64,000 nucleotides of DNA from Clostridium beijerinckii (lineage in GTDB: Bacteria > Bacillota > Clostridia > Clostridiales > Clostridiaceae), in contig NZ_CP144906.1 of NCBI RefSeq assembly GCF_036699995.1, forward strand, positions 4,289,001-4,353,000, read 5' to 3'. The notes under the pieces were generated by a model that ran no database searches, was not told the origin of the DNA, and saw only the letters and a list, made by a program, of their open reading frames with translations. Made by a program: the position numbers and the translations under genes. The stretch's first letter is position 1. Each line of letters starts with the position of its first letter. This document shows, piece by piece, positions 54,078 through 63,493 of the stretch.

Positions 54078-54750
54078 ATTTTTCTACCTCAAACATGTAT
54101 CCACTTCCTCTTATAGTTTTTATCCAATCTCCTTGTTCCGAAAGTTTAGCCCTTAAAGTTTTTATATGTGTATCTATAGTTCTTATATCACCATCAAAAT
54201 TATATCCCCATACTTTATCCAATATCTGCTCTCTGCTTAGAACTGTATTAGCATTTCCAACTAAATATAGTAAAAGATTATATTCTTTTGGATTTAATTT
54301 AATTTCTTCATCACCAATCACTACCTTATGAGTTCTTTGATATATCCTTAAGTTTCCTACAGCTATTTCGTCTGAGAATTTCTTCTTTACTTTCTTTACG
54401 ATGTTATTCAAACGTGCAACGAATATCTCATAACTAAACGGTTTTCCAATATAATCATCCGCACCTTTTTTAAGCCCTAACACTTCATGTTTTTCATCTC
54501 CTAATGCTGTCAGCATAATTATTGGCACTTCAGATTTTTCTCTTATTTCTTTAAGAACCTCCCATCCATCGTACACTGGCATCATTACATCTAATATGAC
54601 CAAATCAATATCATTATTATTAAAAAACATATTAATAGCTTCTTCCCCATCACACGCTTCTATAGGCATGTACCCTTCTTTTCTTACTATATCACATACT
54701 AAATCACGAAATATATTGTCATCTTCGGCTATAAGAATTTTTATATCCAT
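54064..54750 (-). CDS. OmpR-family response regulator
   Basis: A 228-aa regulator: receiver domain with phosphoacceptor Asp54 (VILDVMMP) and the conserved lysine in GKPFSYE, then an OmpR/PhoB winged helix (KEYNLLLYLVGNANTVLSRE and GDIRTIDTHIKTLRAKL). The frame stays open to 54792, but GAAGGTG precedes the ATG at 54750 (MDIKILIAEDD). It pairs with the overlapping kinase gene. Confidence 0.92.
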   Translation of the reverse strand: MDIKILIAEDDNIFRDLVCDIVRKEGYMPIEACDGEEAINMFFNNNDIDLVILDVMMPVYDGWEVLKEIREKSEVPIIMLTALGDEKHEVLGLKKGADDYIGKPFSYEIFVARLNNIVKKVKKKFSDEIAVGNLRIYQRTHKVVIGDEEIKLNPKEYNLLLYLVGNANTVLSREQILDKVWGYNFDGDIRTIDTHIKTLRAKLSEQGDWIKTIRGSGYMFEVEKYENN

Positions 54751-54778
54751 AATATACACCTTCTCTAATGTAAAAATT

Positions 54779-54818
54779 AAAAGCAGGTTCAAGATTTTTA
54801 ATCTATAAACCTGCTTTT
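54779..54818 (-). terminator. Terminator of the first L,D-transpeptidase gene
   Basis: 11-bp arms AAAAGCAGGTT/AACCTGCTTTT with an 18-nt loop; T-rich on both sides. It lies between this gene and the two-component operon. Confidence 0.8.
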
Positions 54819-54896
54819 ATATTAGCATAACTTTACTTATTTATACTATTTCAATAGTATTACAATTTTATTAACAAATATAAATTAAATAGTACA

Positions 54897-56288
54897 TTAT
54901 TCAGTATATACTATAATTGGAGTTCCCGGCTCAATATTTTCAAATATTGTTTTTGCTAAATTATAAGGTGAATTTACGCATCCATGTGAACCGCTTGTTA
55001 AATATATCTGCTTACCAAACACTCCATTTCTCCAACTAGCATCATGAATACCTACATTTCCATTAAAAGGCATCCAATAATCAACTGGTGAACTATAATC
55101 TTCACCCTTTAATGTCGCATTTTTCTCTTTGTAATTCAGAACATATGTTCCTACTGGTGTACCTGTATTATTACTTACATTTCCTGTAACAACATCATCA
55201 TCAACAACTAGAGCTCCATTTTTATAAAACCATACATGCTGCTTAGTAATATTGACTTCTACATAAGTATTCCCTATATCGTTAGTTCCTTTTACAAATG
55301 CATTTTGTGCATATTTTGGTTCCTTTGTTACATCTTGTCCATTCTTTATAATTTCTATTAAATCTTTTACTTCTTTAGAGTTATCAACAATCCATCCATA
55401 ATTACCGCCACTCACTTGTACTGTTTTTTTTGTTGTTGTAACAAAATCTCTTGTGCTACCAAAAGTATTATAAATGCTAGATATTTTATATACATAATTC
55501 CGAACTTTATCTTCATTGATTGTAACTTGCATATTGTCATCTACTCCAAGCCAGTTATGTATAGTAGATCCATCCAAAACTTCTTTTTTTCCATTTGAAT
55601 CATACGTAATTTTTAATCCTATGTATTTATTAAGTGTATCTCTTGCTGCAGTTACTTCCTCTGACTTTGAAGTATATTTAGGATTTTCATAACAATTGCT
55701 TGAATCTAAATCTATTGATGTCTTCCCATCAAGAATCGCATTAGCTACATTATCATGTAAAGCATCTTTATTTATCTTATTTCCTAAAACTTCATCTACT
55801 ATCTCGTATTCTCCATCTTTATAATTTAAGCTAGCATTTTGTGGTTGGGTTATCTTCTTGTTACTAACACAAGAAAGTTTATTTAGTGTTTGGTTTAATT
55901 GTTCTTCATCATACATAATTATCTGGGATGCTTCAGAATTATTTTTCTTAAAAAATGTACTAGGCCAAGCAAATGAACTTTGGTTATTCTTTAATTCTTT
56001 GATCTTATCAGAATTATATTTTAATCCAATATCACTAGCTTTAATTTGTTCTTTTACATCTCCTCTTTCGTCTAATTCCAATGCATATGATTGCATTTGG
56101 GCAGCTAGCTTTTCTTCTGCTCCCTCAACGGTCTGCCCACCAACATTAACCCCATCAATTACGGTTCCAAAGTGAAAATGATTAATAGAATATAATGACA
56201 TACCTAAATATATAGCACCCAAAGTACAGAGAGAAATTATAACCCCTGGCATAACCTTGTTACTACTTTTATTTCTTCTTTTTCTCAT
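54897..56288 (-). CDS. L,D-transpeptidase (YkuD) with peptidoglycan-binding-like repeats
   Basis: A 463-aa single-pass membrane protein. TM at about residues 13-34; two PG_binding_4-type regions (first around DGVNVGGQTVEGAEEKLA, second around residues 180-270); a C-terminal YkuD catalytic domain with SHGCVN, catalytic Cys437, and the upstream His in GIHDASW. It would form 3-3 cross-links in peptidoglycan outside the membrane. A close paralogue lies at 58273-59658, with an amine oxidase gene between them. Confidence 0.9.
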   Translation of the reverse strand: MRKRRNKSSNKVMPGVIISLCTLGAIYLGMSLYSINHFHFGTVIDGVNVGGQTVEGAEEKLAAQMQSYALELDERGDVKEQIKASDIGLKYNSDKIKELKNNQSSFAWPSTFFKKNNSEASQIIMYDEEQLNQTLNKLSCVSNKKITQPQNASLNYKDGEYEIVDEVLGNKINKDALHDNVANAILDGKTSIDLDSSNCYENPKYTSKSEEVTAARDTLNKYIGLKITYDSNGKKEVLDGSTIHNWLGVDDNMQVTINEDKVRNYVYKISSIYNTFGSTRDFVTTTKKTVQVSGGNYGWIVDNSKEVKDLIEIIKNGQDVTKEPKYAQNAFVKGTNDIGNTYVEVNITKQHVWFYKNGALVVDDDVVTGNVSNNTGTPVGTYVLNYKEKNATLKGEDYSSPVDYWMPFNGNVGIHDASWRNGVFGKQIYLTSGSHGCVNSPYNLAKTIFENIEPGTPIIVYTE

Positions 56289-56359
56289 TATATCTACTCC
56301 CTTCGCTACTATTATACTAAAAAATCTAAATTATTAATATATAATTTTTCACCAAAAAA

Positions 56360-56401
56360 AGCCACCATAAATAGAAAATGCATTTCTATTTAAAGGTAGC
56401 T
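56360..56401 (-). terminator. Terminator of the amine oxidase gene
   Basis: Long stem in minus-strand RNA (outer AGCTACC/GGTGGCT with a G-U, inner TAAATAGAAA/TTTCTATTTA) followed by TTTTTTT. It starts a few nt after the gene end. Confidence 0.92.
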
Positions 56402-56406
56402 CACTC

Positions 56407-58140
56407 TCACATACTTTTACAGTACTCTGCTAATTTATTTGCAGCTTTCATTGCAGTACTTACAGAACCCTCTATCCATCCATGCGTTAAAGAAACATGT
56501 TCTCCTGCAAAATATACTCTATCATTATATTCTGGCTTTGCCATCGCATTAGAAAAAAGTTTTTGTTGCCGAGGCATAAAGTAGCAAAATGCTCCATAAA
56601 ATCCTTTTTCTCTATCCCAGTCAACAGTTTTATAATCTTCGACTACATAATCAAGATATCCTCGTGGAAGACCATGGACATCCTCAACTTGCCTTTTAAT
56701 CAATTCAAATCGTGCATTATCGTCTAAGCTTCCTACGCGTATTCCGTCTAAACCTAAATTATATGACGCTAGCAGAACTCCTTGATTATCCTTAGCACTT
56801 CTTTTTCTTCCAACAGAAACATTCATATTATTTTCCGTTTTGCCACCATATCCGGTAATAATATTATGACTAGGATACCATATGGTTTGAATTGGCAAAT
56901 CAGTATTAGATCCTCCACCGATTATCTTCTCATTATCATTTCCTTTTTCCCAAAAACGTTCATTACACATAAAAAGAGTTTTTTGAGATGATGTATAAAA
57001 AACTTCTCTTATTGACTGCATTTTTTCATTGCTAAACATAGGAAATACATTCACATCCCTAAGACTTGAAAAAGGTATTGCACAAACAACGAAGTCGAAA
57101 GTTTGACTATAAAGCTTAGATGACTTCTCTTCCTCGTATTCTAACACTACTTTCTCCTCTATATCATTAATTTTATATATGCTTTTTACTGTCTTTCCAC
57201 TTTCCCAAGATACTTTCCCCAATTCTTCATCTCTAATATTATTATATTCTTTTGGTTTTTTAGACATTAACGAATCATAAAAAGCTAGTGGTAAATTTAC
57301 TGCTCCACCAACAATTTCGTACCTATATGCATAATCTACAGTATATTCCTCAATTAAATTTTCAGAATAACTATTATAATAAAATGAACCTAGAAAAGGC
57401 GCAACTCCCGAAATTAGTTGTATCGCTCCTTCACTTACACCCATCTTTTCAAGTACTTCCCTTATTCCAAGACTACCAACATATTTAATTATATCTGAAT
57501 AATTTTCTTTTACCTCTAATAATTCCTTTCTTATGGAGGGAGGTATTTTAAATAAATTACTTGACAATGCATCTCCAATTATTTTCTGCCATGGAGTATT
57601 TCGCTCCCTCTCAGTCAAGTTAAATTCCGGGTATATATTTTCCATTACACTTTTACCTTGAGGATCATTCCTTGCGCGTTTATGTCGTATATAAAATAAT
57701 GCATTTTTATTATTTTGAATAAATGGTCTTGTTTTTATACCAAAAGTATTAATATAATGCCATGTTGTTTCATGACCTACTGGTGTACGCATAGCACCAA
57801 ATTCACCATAAAGTCTTTTCTCCTCATCAAAATAATAGGTATAGATTCGCCCTCCAATCCGCTTCTCTTCTGTTTCAAAAATAGTAATATCAAAACCTAG
57901 TTTTCTAAGTTCAAAGGCTGAGGCTAAACCTGCAATACCGCCTCCTATTATCCCAACCTTAATGCCTGAACAACTTCCAGGAGGTAAAATTGTTGTAATA
58001 TCTTTTGGTGGACTTAATAATTCAACTATATTATTAAAATCTTCAATACGATTCGCTTCCTCTAAAGTCATCCTTAACATTTCATGCCTTTCTTCATCAG
58101 TTGGATTATCTGGTTGAATAAAATTTGTTTCTCTAGGCAA
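56407..58140 (-). CDS. Flavin-containing amine oxidase family protein
   Basis: A 577-aa FAD-dependent oxidoreductase of the monoamine oxidase/L-amino acid oxidase family. The dinucleotide-binding motif is KVGIIGGGIAGLASAFELRK (about residues 61-80) with ETEEKRIGGRI after it. The C-terminal FAD contact is RVYFAGEHVSLTHGWIEGSV. A hydrophilic N-terminal extension of about 60 residues precedes the Rossmann fold; no signal peptide. Substrate unknown. An O2-using oxidase is unusual in a strict anaerobe, so it may act as a dehydrogenase or oxygen-scavenging enzyme (inference). Confidence 0.82.
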   Translation of the reverse strand: MPRETNFIQPDNPTDEERHEMLRMTLEEANRIEDFNNIVELLSPPKDITTILPPGSCSGIKVGIIGGGIAGLASAFELRKLGFDITIFETEEKRIGGRIYTYYFDEEKRLYGEFGAMRTPVGHETTWHYINTFGIKTRPFIQNNKNALFYIRHKRARNDPQGKSVMENIYPEFNLTERERNTPWQKIIGDALSSNLFKIPPSIRKELLEVKENYSDIIKYVGSLGIREVLEKMGVSEGAIQLISGVAPFLGSFYYNSYSENLIEEYTVDYAYRYEIVGGAVNLPLAFYDSLMSKKPKEYNNIRDEELGKVSWESGKTVKSIYKINDIEEKVVLEYEEEKSSKLYSQTFDFVVCAIPFSSLRDVNVFPMFSNEKMQSIREVFYTSSQKTLFMCNERFWEKGNDNEKIIGGGSNTDLPIQTIWYPSHNIITGYGGKTENNMNVSVGRKRSAKDNQGVLLASYNLGLDGIRVGSLDDNARFELIKRQVEDVHGLPRGYLDYVVEDYKTVDWDREKGFYGAFCYFMPRQQKLFSNAMAKPEYNDRVYFAGEHVSLTHGWIEGSVSTAMKAANKLAEYCKSM

Positions 58141-58202
58141 ATAAAGCCACTCCTTTAAACAAAATCACTATAATTAAATATATTATTCTAGCAACTACAA
58201 AA

Positions 58203-58221
58203 GACCAGCTAAAAGCTGGTC
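58203..58221 (-). terminator. Terminator of the second L,D-transpeptidase gene
   Basis: Perfect 8-bp arms GACCAGCT/AGCTGGTC with a 3-nt loop and T-tracts either side. It separates this gene from the amine oxidase gene. Confidence 0.85.
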
Positions 58222-58272
58222 TAATTTTTAATCTTATTTTATTAAGCTCTAAATTGATGTTTTTATGGAGAT

Positions 58273-59658
58273 TTAATAATAACAAACAACTGGAGTTCCC
58301 TCGTTAATATTATTGAATATAGTATTAGCCAGATAATATGGAGAATTTACGCATCCATGAGAACCATTTGTCAAATAAATTCTTCCTCCAAATACTGATC
58401 TCCAACTTGCATCATGAATTCCTATTCCTCCATTAAAGGGCATCCAAAAATTAACTGGACTGCTATATCCTTGACCTTTTAAAGTAGCATCTCTTTGCTT
58501 GTATTTCAATGAATATACTCCAGTAGGTGTTGAAGTATTATTGCTTACATTTCCTGTAACCACATCACCCTCTACTACTAGAGAACCATTCTTATAAAAC
58601 CATACGTGCTGCTTGCTCATATTTACTTCTACATAAGTATTCCCAATATCATTACTTCCAGGAGACATTGCTGATTGCGTATATTTAGGTTCTTTTGTTA
58701 CAGATTGTCCATCTTTTATACTTGAAATTAATTCTTTTTCTTCATCATTATTATTAATTAACCAACCGTAATCTCCTCCGCTAACTTGTACATTAGTGCC
58801 TAGCGATGTAACAAACTTTCTTGTCTTGCCAACTGTATTGTAATTATCTAATATGCTATTTAGATATTCTTTGATTTTCGGTTCATCAAGTGTAATTTCT
58901 AAATTATTATTTACATTAATCCATTTGTTTATTATAGATCCATCTATCACTTCGGTCTTATCACCAAAATTATAGGTTATTTTAGAGGATATATATTTAT
59001 TAAGGGTATCTTTAGTATTAATAACCTCCTGAGATTTTGAAGTATATTGAGGCTTTTCATAGCAATCCTCCGAATCCAAATCTAATGTTGTTTTCCCGTT
59101 AAGAATTGCATTCACAATACTATCATGTAGTGCCATCTTATCAATTTTATTACCATATACTTCATCAATAATTTTATATCCATCATCTGTATATTCAAAA
59201 CTAGGGTTTTGTGGTTCATTTACGTTATTACTATTAAAACACGAAAGATTATCAATGCTTTTTTTTAGTAACTCATCATCATAAGTAACTACATTTGTTA
59301 TCGCAGAATTATTTGTTCCTAACAATGATATAATCCATTTAAATGGATTTTGCTTATCTTTTAGTTCCTGAACTTTTCCATCTGAATTATACTTAAGATT
59401 TATCTCATTTCCTTTAACTTGTTCTTCATTATTTCCTCTTTCTTTTAATTTCAAAGTATAATTTGCAATTTCATTTGGCATTTCTTCATCTACTTCTTGT
59501 ACAGTCTTACCTGAAACATTAACACAACTAACCGTAGAACCGAAATAAAAGTGGTTCATAAAATAGATTGCCAGCCCCAAATATATGGCAAGTAAAGTAA
59601 AACATGAAACTATAATGCCTATTAAAAGCTTTTTGTGTTTATTTTTCTGTATTTCCAT
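58273..59658 (-). CDS. L,D-transpeptidase (YkuD), paralogue
   Basis: A 461-aa paralogue of the protein at 54897-56288 with the same plan: TM near residues 12-33, two PG_binding_4-like regions, YkuD domain with SHGCVN and Cys436. The two share most catalytic-domain residues but differ widely in the stalk, so the duplication is not recent. Own promoter and terminator. Confidence 0.9.
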   Translation of the reverse strand: MEIQKNKHKKLLIGIIVSCFTLLAIYLGLAIYFMNHFYFGSTVSCVNVSGKTVQEVDEEMPNEIANYTLKLKERGNNEEQVKGNEINLKYNSDGKVQELKDKQNPFKWIISLLGTNNSAITNVVTYDDELLKKSIDNLSCFNSNNVNEPQNPSFEYTDDGYKIIDEVYGNKIDKMALHDSIVNAILNGKTTLDLDSEDCYEKPQYTSKSQEVINTKDTLNKYISSKITYNFGDKTEVIDGSIINKWINVNNNLEITLDEPKIKEYLNSILDNYNTVGKTRKFVTSLGTNVQVSGGDYGWLINNNDEEKELISSIKDGQSVTKEPKYTQSAMSPGSNDIGNTYVEVNMSKQHVWFYKNGSLVVEGDVVTGNVSNNTSTPTGVYSLKYKQRDATLKGQGYSSPVNFWMPFNGGIGIHDASWRSVFGGRIYLTNGSHGCVNSPYYLANTIFNNINEGTPVVCYY

Positions 59659-59863
59659 AATAACGTCTCACCCCGTTATCATTATACAAATGTATGGAAT
59701 AAATAATGTATGCTTTATTTACCCATTTATTTTTCAACAATATCATTTTTTTACAAAACATCCCATATTATCTTACTAGGTACTACTTAATAATCAATGC
59801 GCATAAATTTATTTACAAATTATCTCATACTTTATGAGACATCAAAAAGTTATATTTACTACT

Positions 59864-60349
59864 CTATTCTTTCTTTCTCTTTTTAAAATTTCTGTATCTC
59901 TCTAACACATCTATGTTCTCAGCAAAGAACATATTGAGCATATCTATATTATTAATAGTTTCGCTACTAATAATATGTTCAATCAATTCTGTTTCCTCTA
60001 AAATATCCTGTTCACACTCTAAATATTCCAAAAACTTTTTTACAATATTGTGCCTTTCAAGCAAATATCTTCCTATGTTTATCCCTTCCTCTGTGAGAAT
60101 TATTACTCCATACCTTTCATATTTTATAAGAGATAATTCTCCAAATTTTTTCATCATTTTAGATGCCGATGAATCGCGAACATTCAGCATTTGTGCTATT
60201 TTATTTAGCCGAACTACATTTTCCTCCATGCTACATCTATAGATCATTTCTAAATAATCTTCCATAGAAGGGGTGAGCAATTTTCTTGTTAAATTTATAT
60301 TTTCGTATCCTCTTGCAGTATGAAAATTCTTTTCCATATTCTTCACCAT
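59864..60349 (-). CDS. DtxR/MntR-like metal-dependent regulator, second copy
   Basis: A 161-aa DtxR-family protein similar to that at 10653-11123: TPSMEDYLEMIYRCS opens the winged helix, the recognition region is LNVRDSSASKMMKKF, and the metal/dimer helix has LLERHNIVKKFLEYL and ELIEHIISSET. The recognition helix differs (DSSASKM against PPSATRM), so it likely has other targets. A half-palindrome TTAGCCTAA occurs 67 bp upstream of the start. The first Met at 60349 or the one four codons later could be used. Confidence 0.75.
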   Translation of the reverse strand: MVKNMEKNFHTARGYENINLTRKLLTPSMEDYLEMIYRCSMEENVVRLNKIAQMLNVRDSSASKMMKKFGELSLIKYERYGVIILTEEGINIGRYLLERHNIVKKFLEYLECEQDILEETELIEHIISSETINNIDMLNMFFAENIDVLERYRNFKKRKKE

Positions 60350-60680
60350 CCAATTTCACTATATTTGGGGGATTTATATGTTTCCAACAGTTATATCTAA
60401 ATTATTCTATATATGTTAGCCTAAAAAAATTTTTCTCTAAACTTGAACTTACTAATAATATACAAGAAGTCAAATTAATATGAATATTAATTTTGTTACC
60501 ATTTAATTAGATTTATAGTTTTTGCTCTTTAGGTTGACATTAATGTTAATAAAACCACAACATTTAATATGATCTAAATATTTAAGACACATATTCCAGG
60601 CTACATAGCTAACCTCAAAAAAATTAGGAATGTTATAATTTAAAATATTAAATTATAACATTCCTAATATATAATTATAT
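60350..60680. other. 331-nt gap with a terminator at its left-hand gene
   Basis: It contains TTAGCCTAA at 60416-60424 and the long perfect hairpin at 60623-60668. The rest is AT-rich without ORFs. Confidence 0.5.
60623..60668 (-). terminator. Very long perfect hairpin after the HxlR gene
   Basis: 20-bp perfect arms (60623-60642 and 60649-60668) with a 6-nt loop, 12 nt after the HxlR stop. A short A/T tract follows. The length of the perfect stem is unusual for a simple terminator. Confidence 0.75.
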
Positions 60681-61034
60681 TTAACTTTCTGAAACTTCAG
60701 CCGATTTTATATGATCGATATATTTTTCTCCCCAAATAGATATGCTATCCAAAACCAATTTAAATTCTTTTCCTATATCAGTTAATGAATACTCAACTTT
60801 TGGCGGTACCTGGGGAAAAACCTTACGATTTACCAACCCATACTCCTCTAAACTACGGAGCTGTTTTGTTAATGTAGCTTGCTTTAGTTCAGGCAATAAT
60901 CTTTGTAATTCTCCAAAACGAAGCGTTTTTGTACTTAAATTATGTAAAATTACTATTGCCCATTTACCTGCAATAATTTTTTGTGCTGTTACAAACGGAC
61001 ATTTGCCAAATAAATTATATTCTTCCTCCATCAT
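60681..61034 (-). CDS. HxlR-family transcriptional regulator
   Basis: A 117-aa winged helix of the HxlR/YodB class. CPFVTAQKIIAGKWAIVILH near the N-terminus contains the conserved cysteine that in several relatives senses electrophiles or oxidants. TLRFGELQRLLPELKQATLT is the HTH region and VPPKVEYSLTDIGKEF the wing. It is divergent from an FMN-binding protein gene, a common regulator-target pair. Confidence 0.88.
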   Translation of the reverse strand: MMEEEYNLFGKCPFVTAQKIIAGKWAIVILHNLSTKTLRFGELQRLLPELKQATLTKQLRSLEEYGLVNRKVFPQVPPKVEYSLTDIGKEFKLVLDSISIWGEKYIDHIKSAEVSES

Positions 61035-61157
61035 GTACCCCCTTAGTATATTTATGATACTATATATTTAAAATAATCCTACTTGAAAAAATTACGGTAA
61101 TAACCTATATTATGTACAAAGAGATTATAACATATTAAAATTTAAGGAGCAATTAAG

Positions 61158-61553
61158 ATGAATGAAGTATTAGAATTTTTGCTTAATAACCCTACCTTCT
61201 ATATTGCAACTATGGATGGTGATCAACCAAGGGTAAGACCTTTTGGTGCAGTAATGAAATATAAAGATAAATTATATTTCACAACAAACAACACCAAATC
61301 TGTTTTTGAACAATTAGTTGCAAACCCTAAAGCTGAAATTTCCACAACTTCACCTAAAGGTGAATGGATCCGTTTGACTGGAAAAGCAGTTTTTGATTCC
61401 AGCACGGAAGCAAAATCAGCTATGTTAGAATCAGTTCCATCCTTGAAAAAAATGTATAGCTTAGATGATAACATCTTTGAAGTGTTTTATCTAGAAGATG
61501 CCGTTGTAACATTTAATTCTTTTTCTAGCGGACCTAAAACAATTAAACTATAA
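61158..61553 (+). CDS. Pyridoxamine 5'-phosphate oxidase-like FMN-binding protein
   Basis: A 131-aa split-barrel flavoprotein. It has PTFYIATMDGDQPRVRPFGA followed by KLYFTTNNTKSVFEQLVANP and WIRLTGKAVFD, all typical of the PNPOx-like/nitroreductase-related family. Probably an FMN-dependent reductase or redox stress protein; substrate unknown. Divergent from hxlR and likely controlled by it. AAGGAG precedes the ATG. Confidence 0.85.
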   Translation: MNEVLEFLLNNPTFYIATMDGDQPRVRPFGAVMKYKDKLYFTTNNTKSVFEQLVANPKAEISTTSPKGEWIRLTGKAVFDSSTEAKSAMLESVPSLKKMYSLDDNIFEVFYLEDAVVTFNSFSSGPKTIKL

Positions 61554-61576
61554 TAATTATTTGTAATAGTCTAAAA

Positions 61577-61606
61577 AAGCTATACTCTTATTTGATGTAT
61601 AGCTTT
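61577..61606. terminator. Bidirectional terminator between FMN protein and hydrogenase genes
   Basis: 10-bp arms AAAGCTATAC/GTATAGCTTT with a 10-nt loop; TTTTTT follows on the minus strand and a T-rich tract on the plus strand. It lies between convergent genes. Confidence 0.85.
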
Positions 61607-61709
61607 CAATTTTATGATTGCCAAAAGACCTAACTAATCTCAATATCCTCTAATTATATTTCACAAATATACATTGATATTTCTATTAATCATTCTGCCA
61701 ATTCATATT

Positions 61710-63413
61710 TTAATGTTCACTTTTATCATAATGAACATGTAGTAATTCTTTAGTCCTATTCTTTAGCACACCTTCATATAAAGATTTAACTACCAGATTT
61801 TCTTCACTTCTTTTAATTTGCGTAACCTTATCAATCTTATATAGTCCTTTTGCCCTTTCATTTTTCTCTTCCATTAATCCAAAAGGTTGCCCCGCTCCAG
61901 CTATACATCCTCCAGGACATGCCATAACTTCTATAAAGTCAAAATGTTCTTCTCCACTCTTAATTTTTTCAATTAGATCTTCTGCATTTCTAAGTCCACT
62001 AATAATGCCTATTCTAATGGATTCATCTTTAACTTGAAGTTCACATATTTTTACTCCTTTCATACCTCGAACACCTATAAATTCTATATCCTTTAACACT
62101 CTTGAAGATTTATCTTTAACAACTTCACGAATAACAGCTTCCGTTACTCCTCCCGTAACGCCAAATATTACTCCTGCCCCTGAGTAAAGAGATAGCGGTA
62201 TATCTGATGCTTCTGCCTCAATTTCATCAAACTGTATACCGATTTCTTTTATCATTGCACATAGTTCTGCTGTAGTAATTACATAATCAACATCCGGAAT
62301 ATTATCACTTATAAATTCTTCTCTAGCTGCTTCTGCTTTTTTAGCTGTGCATGGCATAACTGCTACAGATATTGTTTCTCTATCCTCTAAAGAATCTTTT
62401 TCTTTGAAATATGCCTTAACAACAGCACCAAACATCTCCATTGGTGATTTACAACTAGATACATATGGCAGTAATTCAGGATATTTATTTTCTACATATC
62501 TTATCCATGCTGGACAACAGGAAGTAAATAGTGGAAACTTATTGTCATCAGATTCTAACTTCTTTAAGAATTCTTTTGATTCTTCAATTACCGTTAAATC
62601 AGCACTTAGAGAAGTATCATAAATATTTTCAAAGCCCAATCTTCTCATGGCCGCAACAATTTTCCCCATAACATTTTCACCAGGTTTCATACCGAATTCT
62701 TCACCTAAAGCAACACGCACTGCTGGAGCAACTTGCGCTACAACTCTCTGCTTAGGGTCATATATTGATTTCCAAACATTTTTAATATCACTCTTAACAA
62801 CTATTGCTCCTGTAGGACATACAGTAGCACATTGTCCACAATTCACACAATCTGTCTCTGCAAGGCTTTTCCCAAATGCTGGACTCACCACCATATTCGA
62901 ACCTCTATTGGCAAAATCAATCGCTCCTACGCTTTGTATTTCATTACACATCCTAACACAGTCTCCACATAAAATGCATTTATTAGGATCTCTAATGATT
63001 GATTTAGATGATGTATCTAAATCTTTTTTTCCCTGAATGCTTTTAAATCTAATATCTGTCAAACCAAAGCGTGATGCTAATTTTTGTAGCTTACACTTTC
63101 CATTCTTTTCACATATAGTGCAATCTCTACAATGTGTTGCAAGCAACAATTCTAAAATTACCTTACGATACTTTTGAAGCTTTGGTGTATTAGTTCTAAT
63201 TGACATCGCATCTTTTGGTGGCGTAGAACAAGATGTTAAAATGCTACCTCTTTCATCCTCGACTACACACATTCTGCACGCCCCATAAACTGATAGATCC
63301 GTATAGTAACAAAGAGTAGGTAAATCAATTCCCGCTTTTCTAACTAAGTCCAAGATATTTTTTTCTTTATCAAATTCTACCCTATTGCCATCAATGACCA
63401 TATATTTTGACAT
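61710..63413 (-). CDS. hydA: [FeFe] hydrogenase large subunit (NADH-linked, bifurcating type)
   Basis: A 567-aa [FeFe] hydrogenase. Domains in order: N-terminal [2Fe-2S] (Cys35, CRMC, LTSCSTP), the His-Cys [4Fe-4S] segment (HCRDCTICEKNGKC), two [4Fe-4S] ferredoxin motifs (CILCGDCVRMC and CVNCGQCATVCPTG), then the H-cluster domain with signatures TSCCPAW, MPCTAKKAE and ACPGGCIAGAGQP. It evolves H2 with electrons from NADH and ferredoxin when in complex with a NuoF-like subunit, encoded just upstream. No extra C-terminal [2Fe-2S] domain. Confidence 0.95.
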   Translation of the reverse strand: MSKYMVIDGNRVEFDKEKNILDLVRKAGIDLPTLCYYTDLSVYGACRMCVVEDERGSILTSCSTPPKDAMSIRTNTPKLQKYRKVILELLLATHCRDCTICEKNGKCKLQKLASRFGLTDIRFKSIQGKKDLDTSSKSIIRDPNKCILCGDCVRMCNEIQSVGAIDFANRGSNMVVSPAFGKSLAETDCVNCGQCATVCPTGAIVVKSDIKNVWKSIYDPKQRVVAQVAPAVRVALGEEFGMKPGENVMGKIVAAMRRLGFENIYDTSLSADLTVIEESKEFLKKLESDDNKFPLFTSCCPAWIRYVENKYPELLPYVSSCKSPMEMFGAVVKAYFKEKDSLEDRETISVAVMPCTAKKAEAAREEFISDNIPDVDYVITTAELCAMIKEIGIQFDEIEAEASDIPLSLYSGAGVIFGVTGGVTEAVIREVVKDKSSRVLKDIEFIGVRGMKGVKICELQVKDESIRIGIISGLRNAEDLIEKIKSGEEHFDFIEVMACPGGCIAGAGQPFGLMEEKNERAKGLYKIDKVTQIKRSEENLVVKSLYEGVLKNRTKELLHVHYDKSEH

Positions 63414-63493
63414 AGTTTCTTACCATCCTTTCTGTAATTCATAAATTTCATATAATAAATAATAAAAAGAAAATAATATTATCGAAGAAATAT

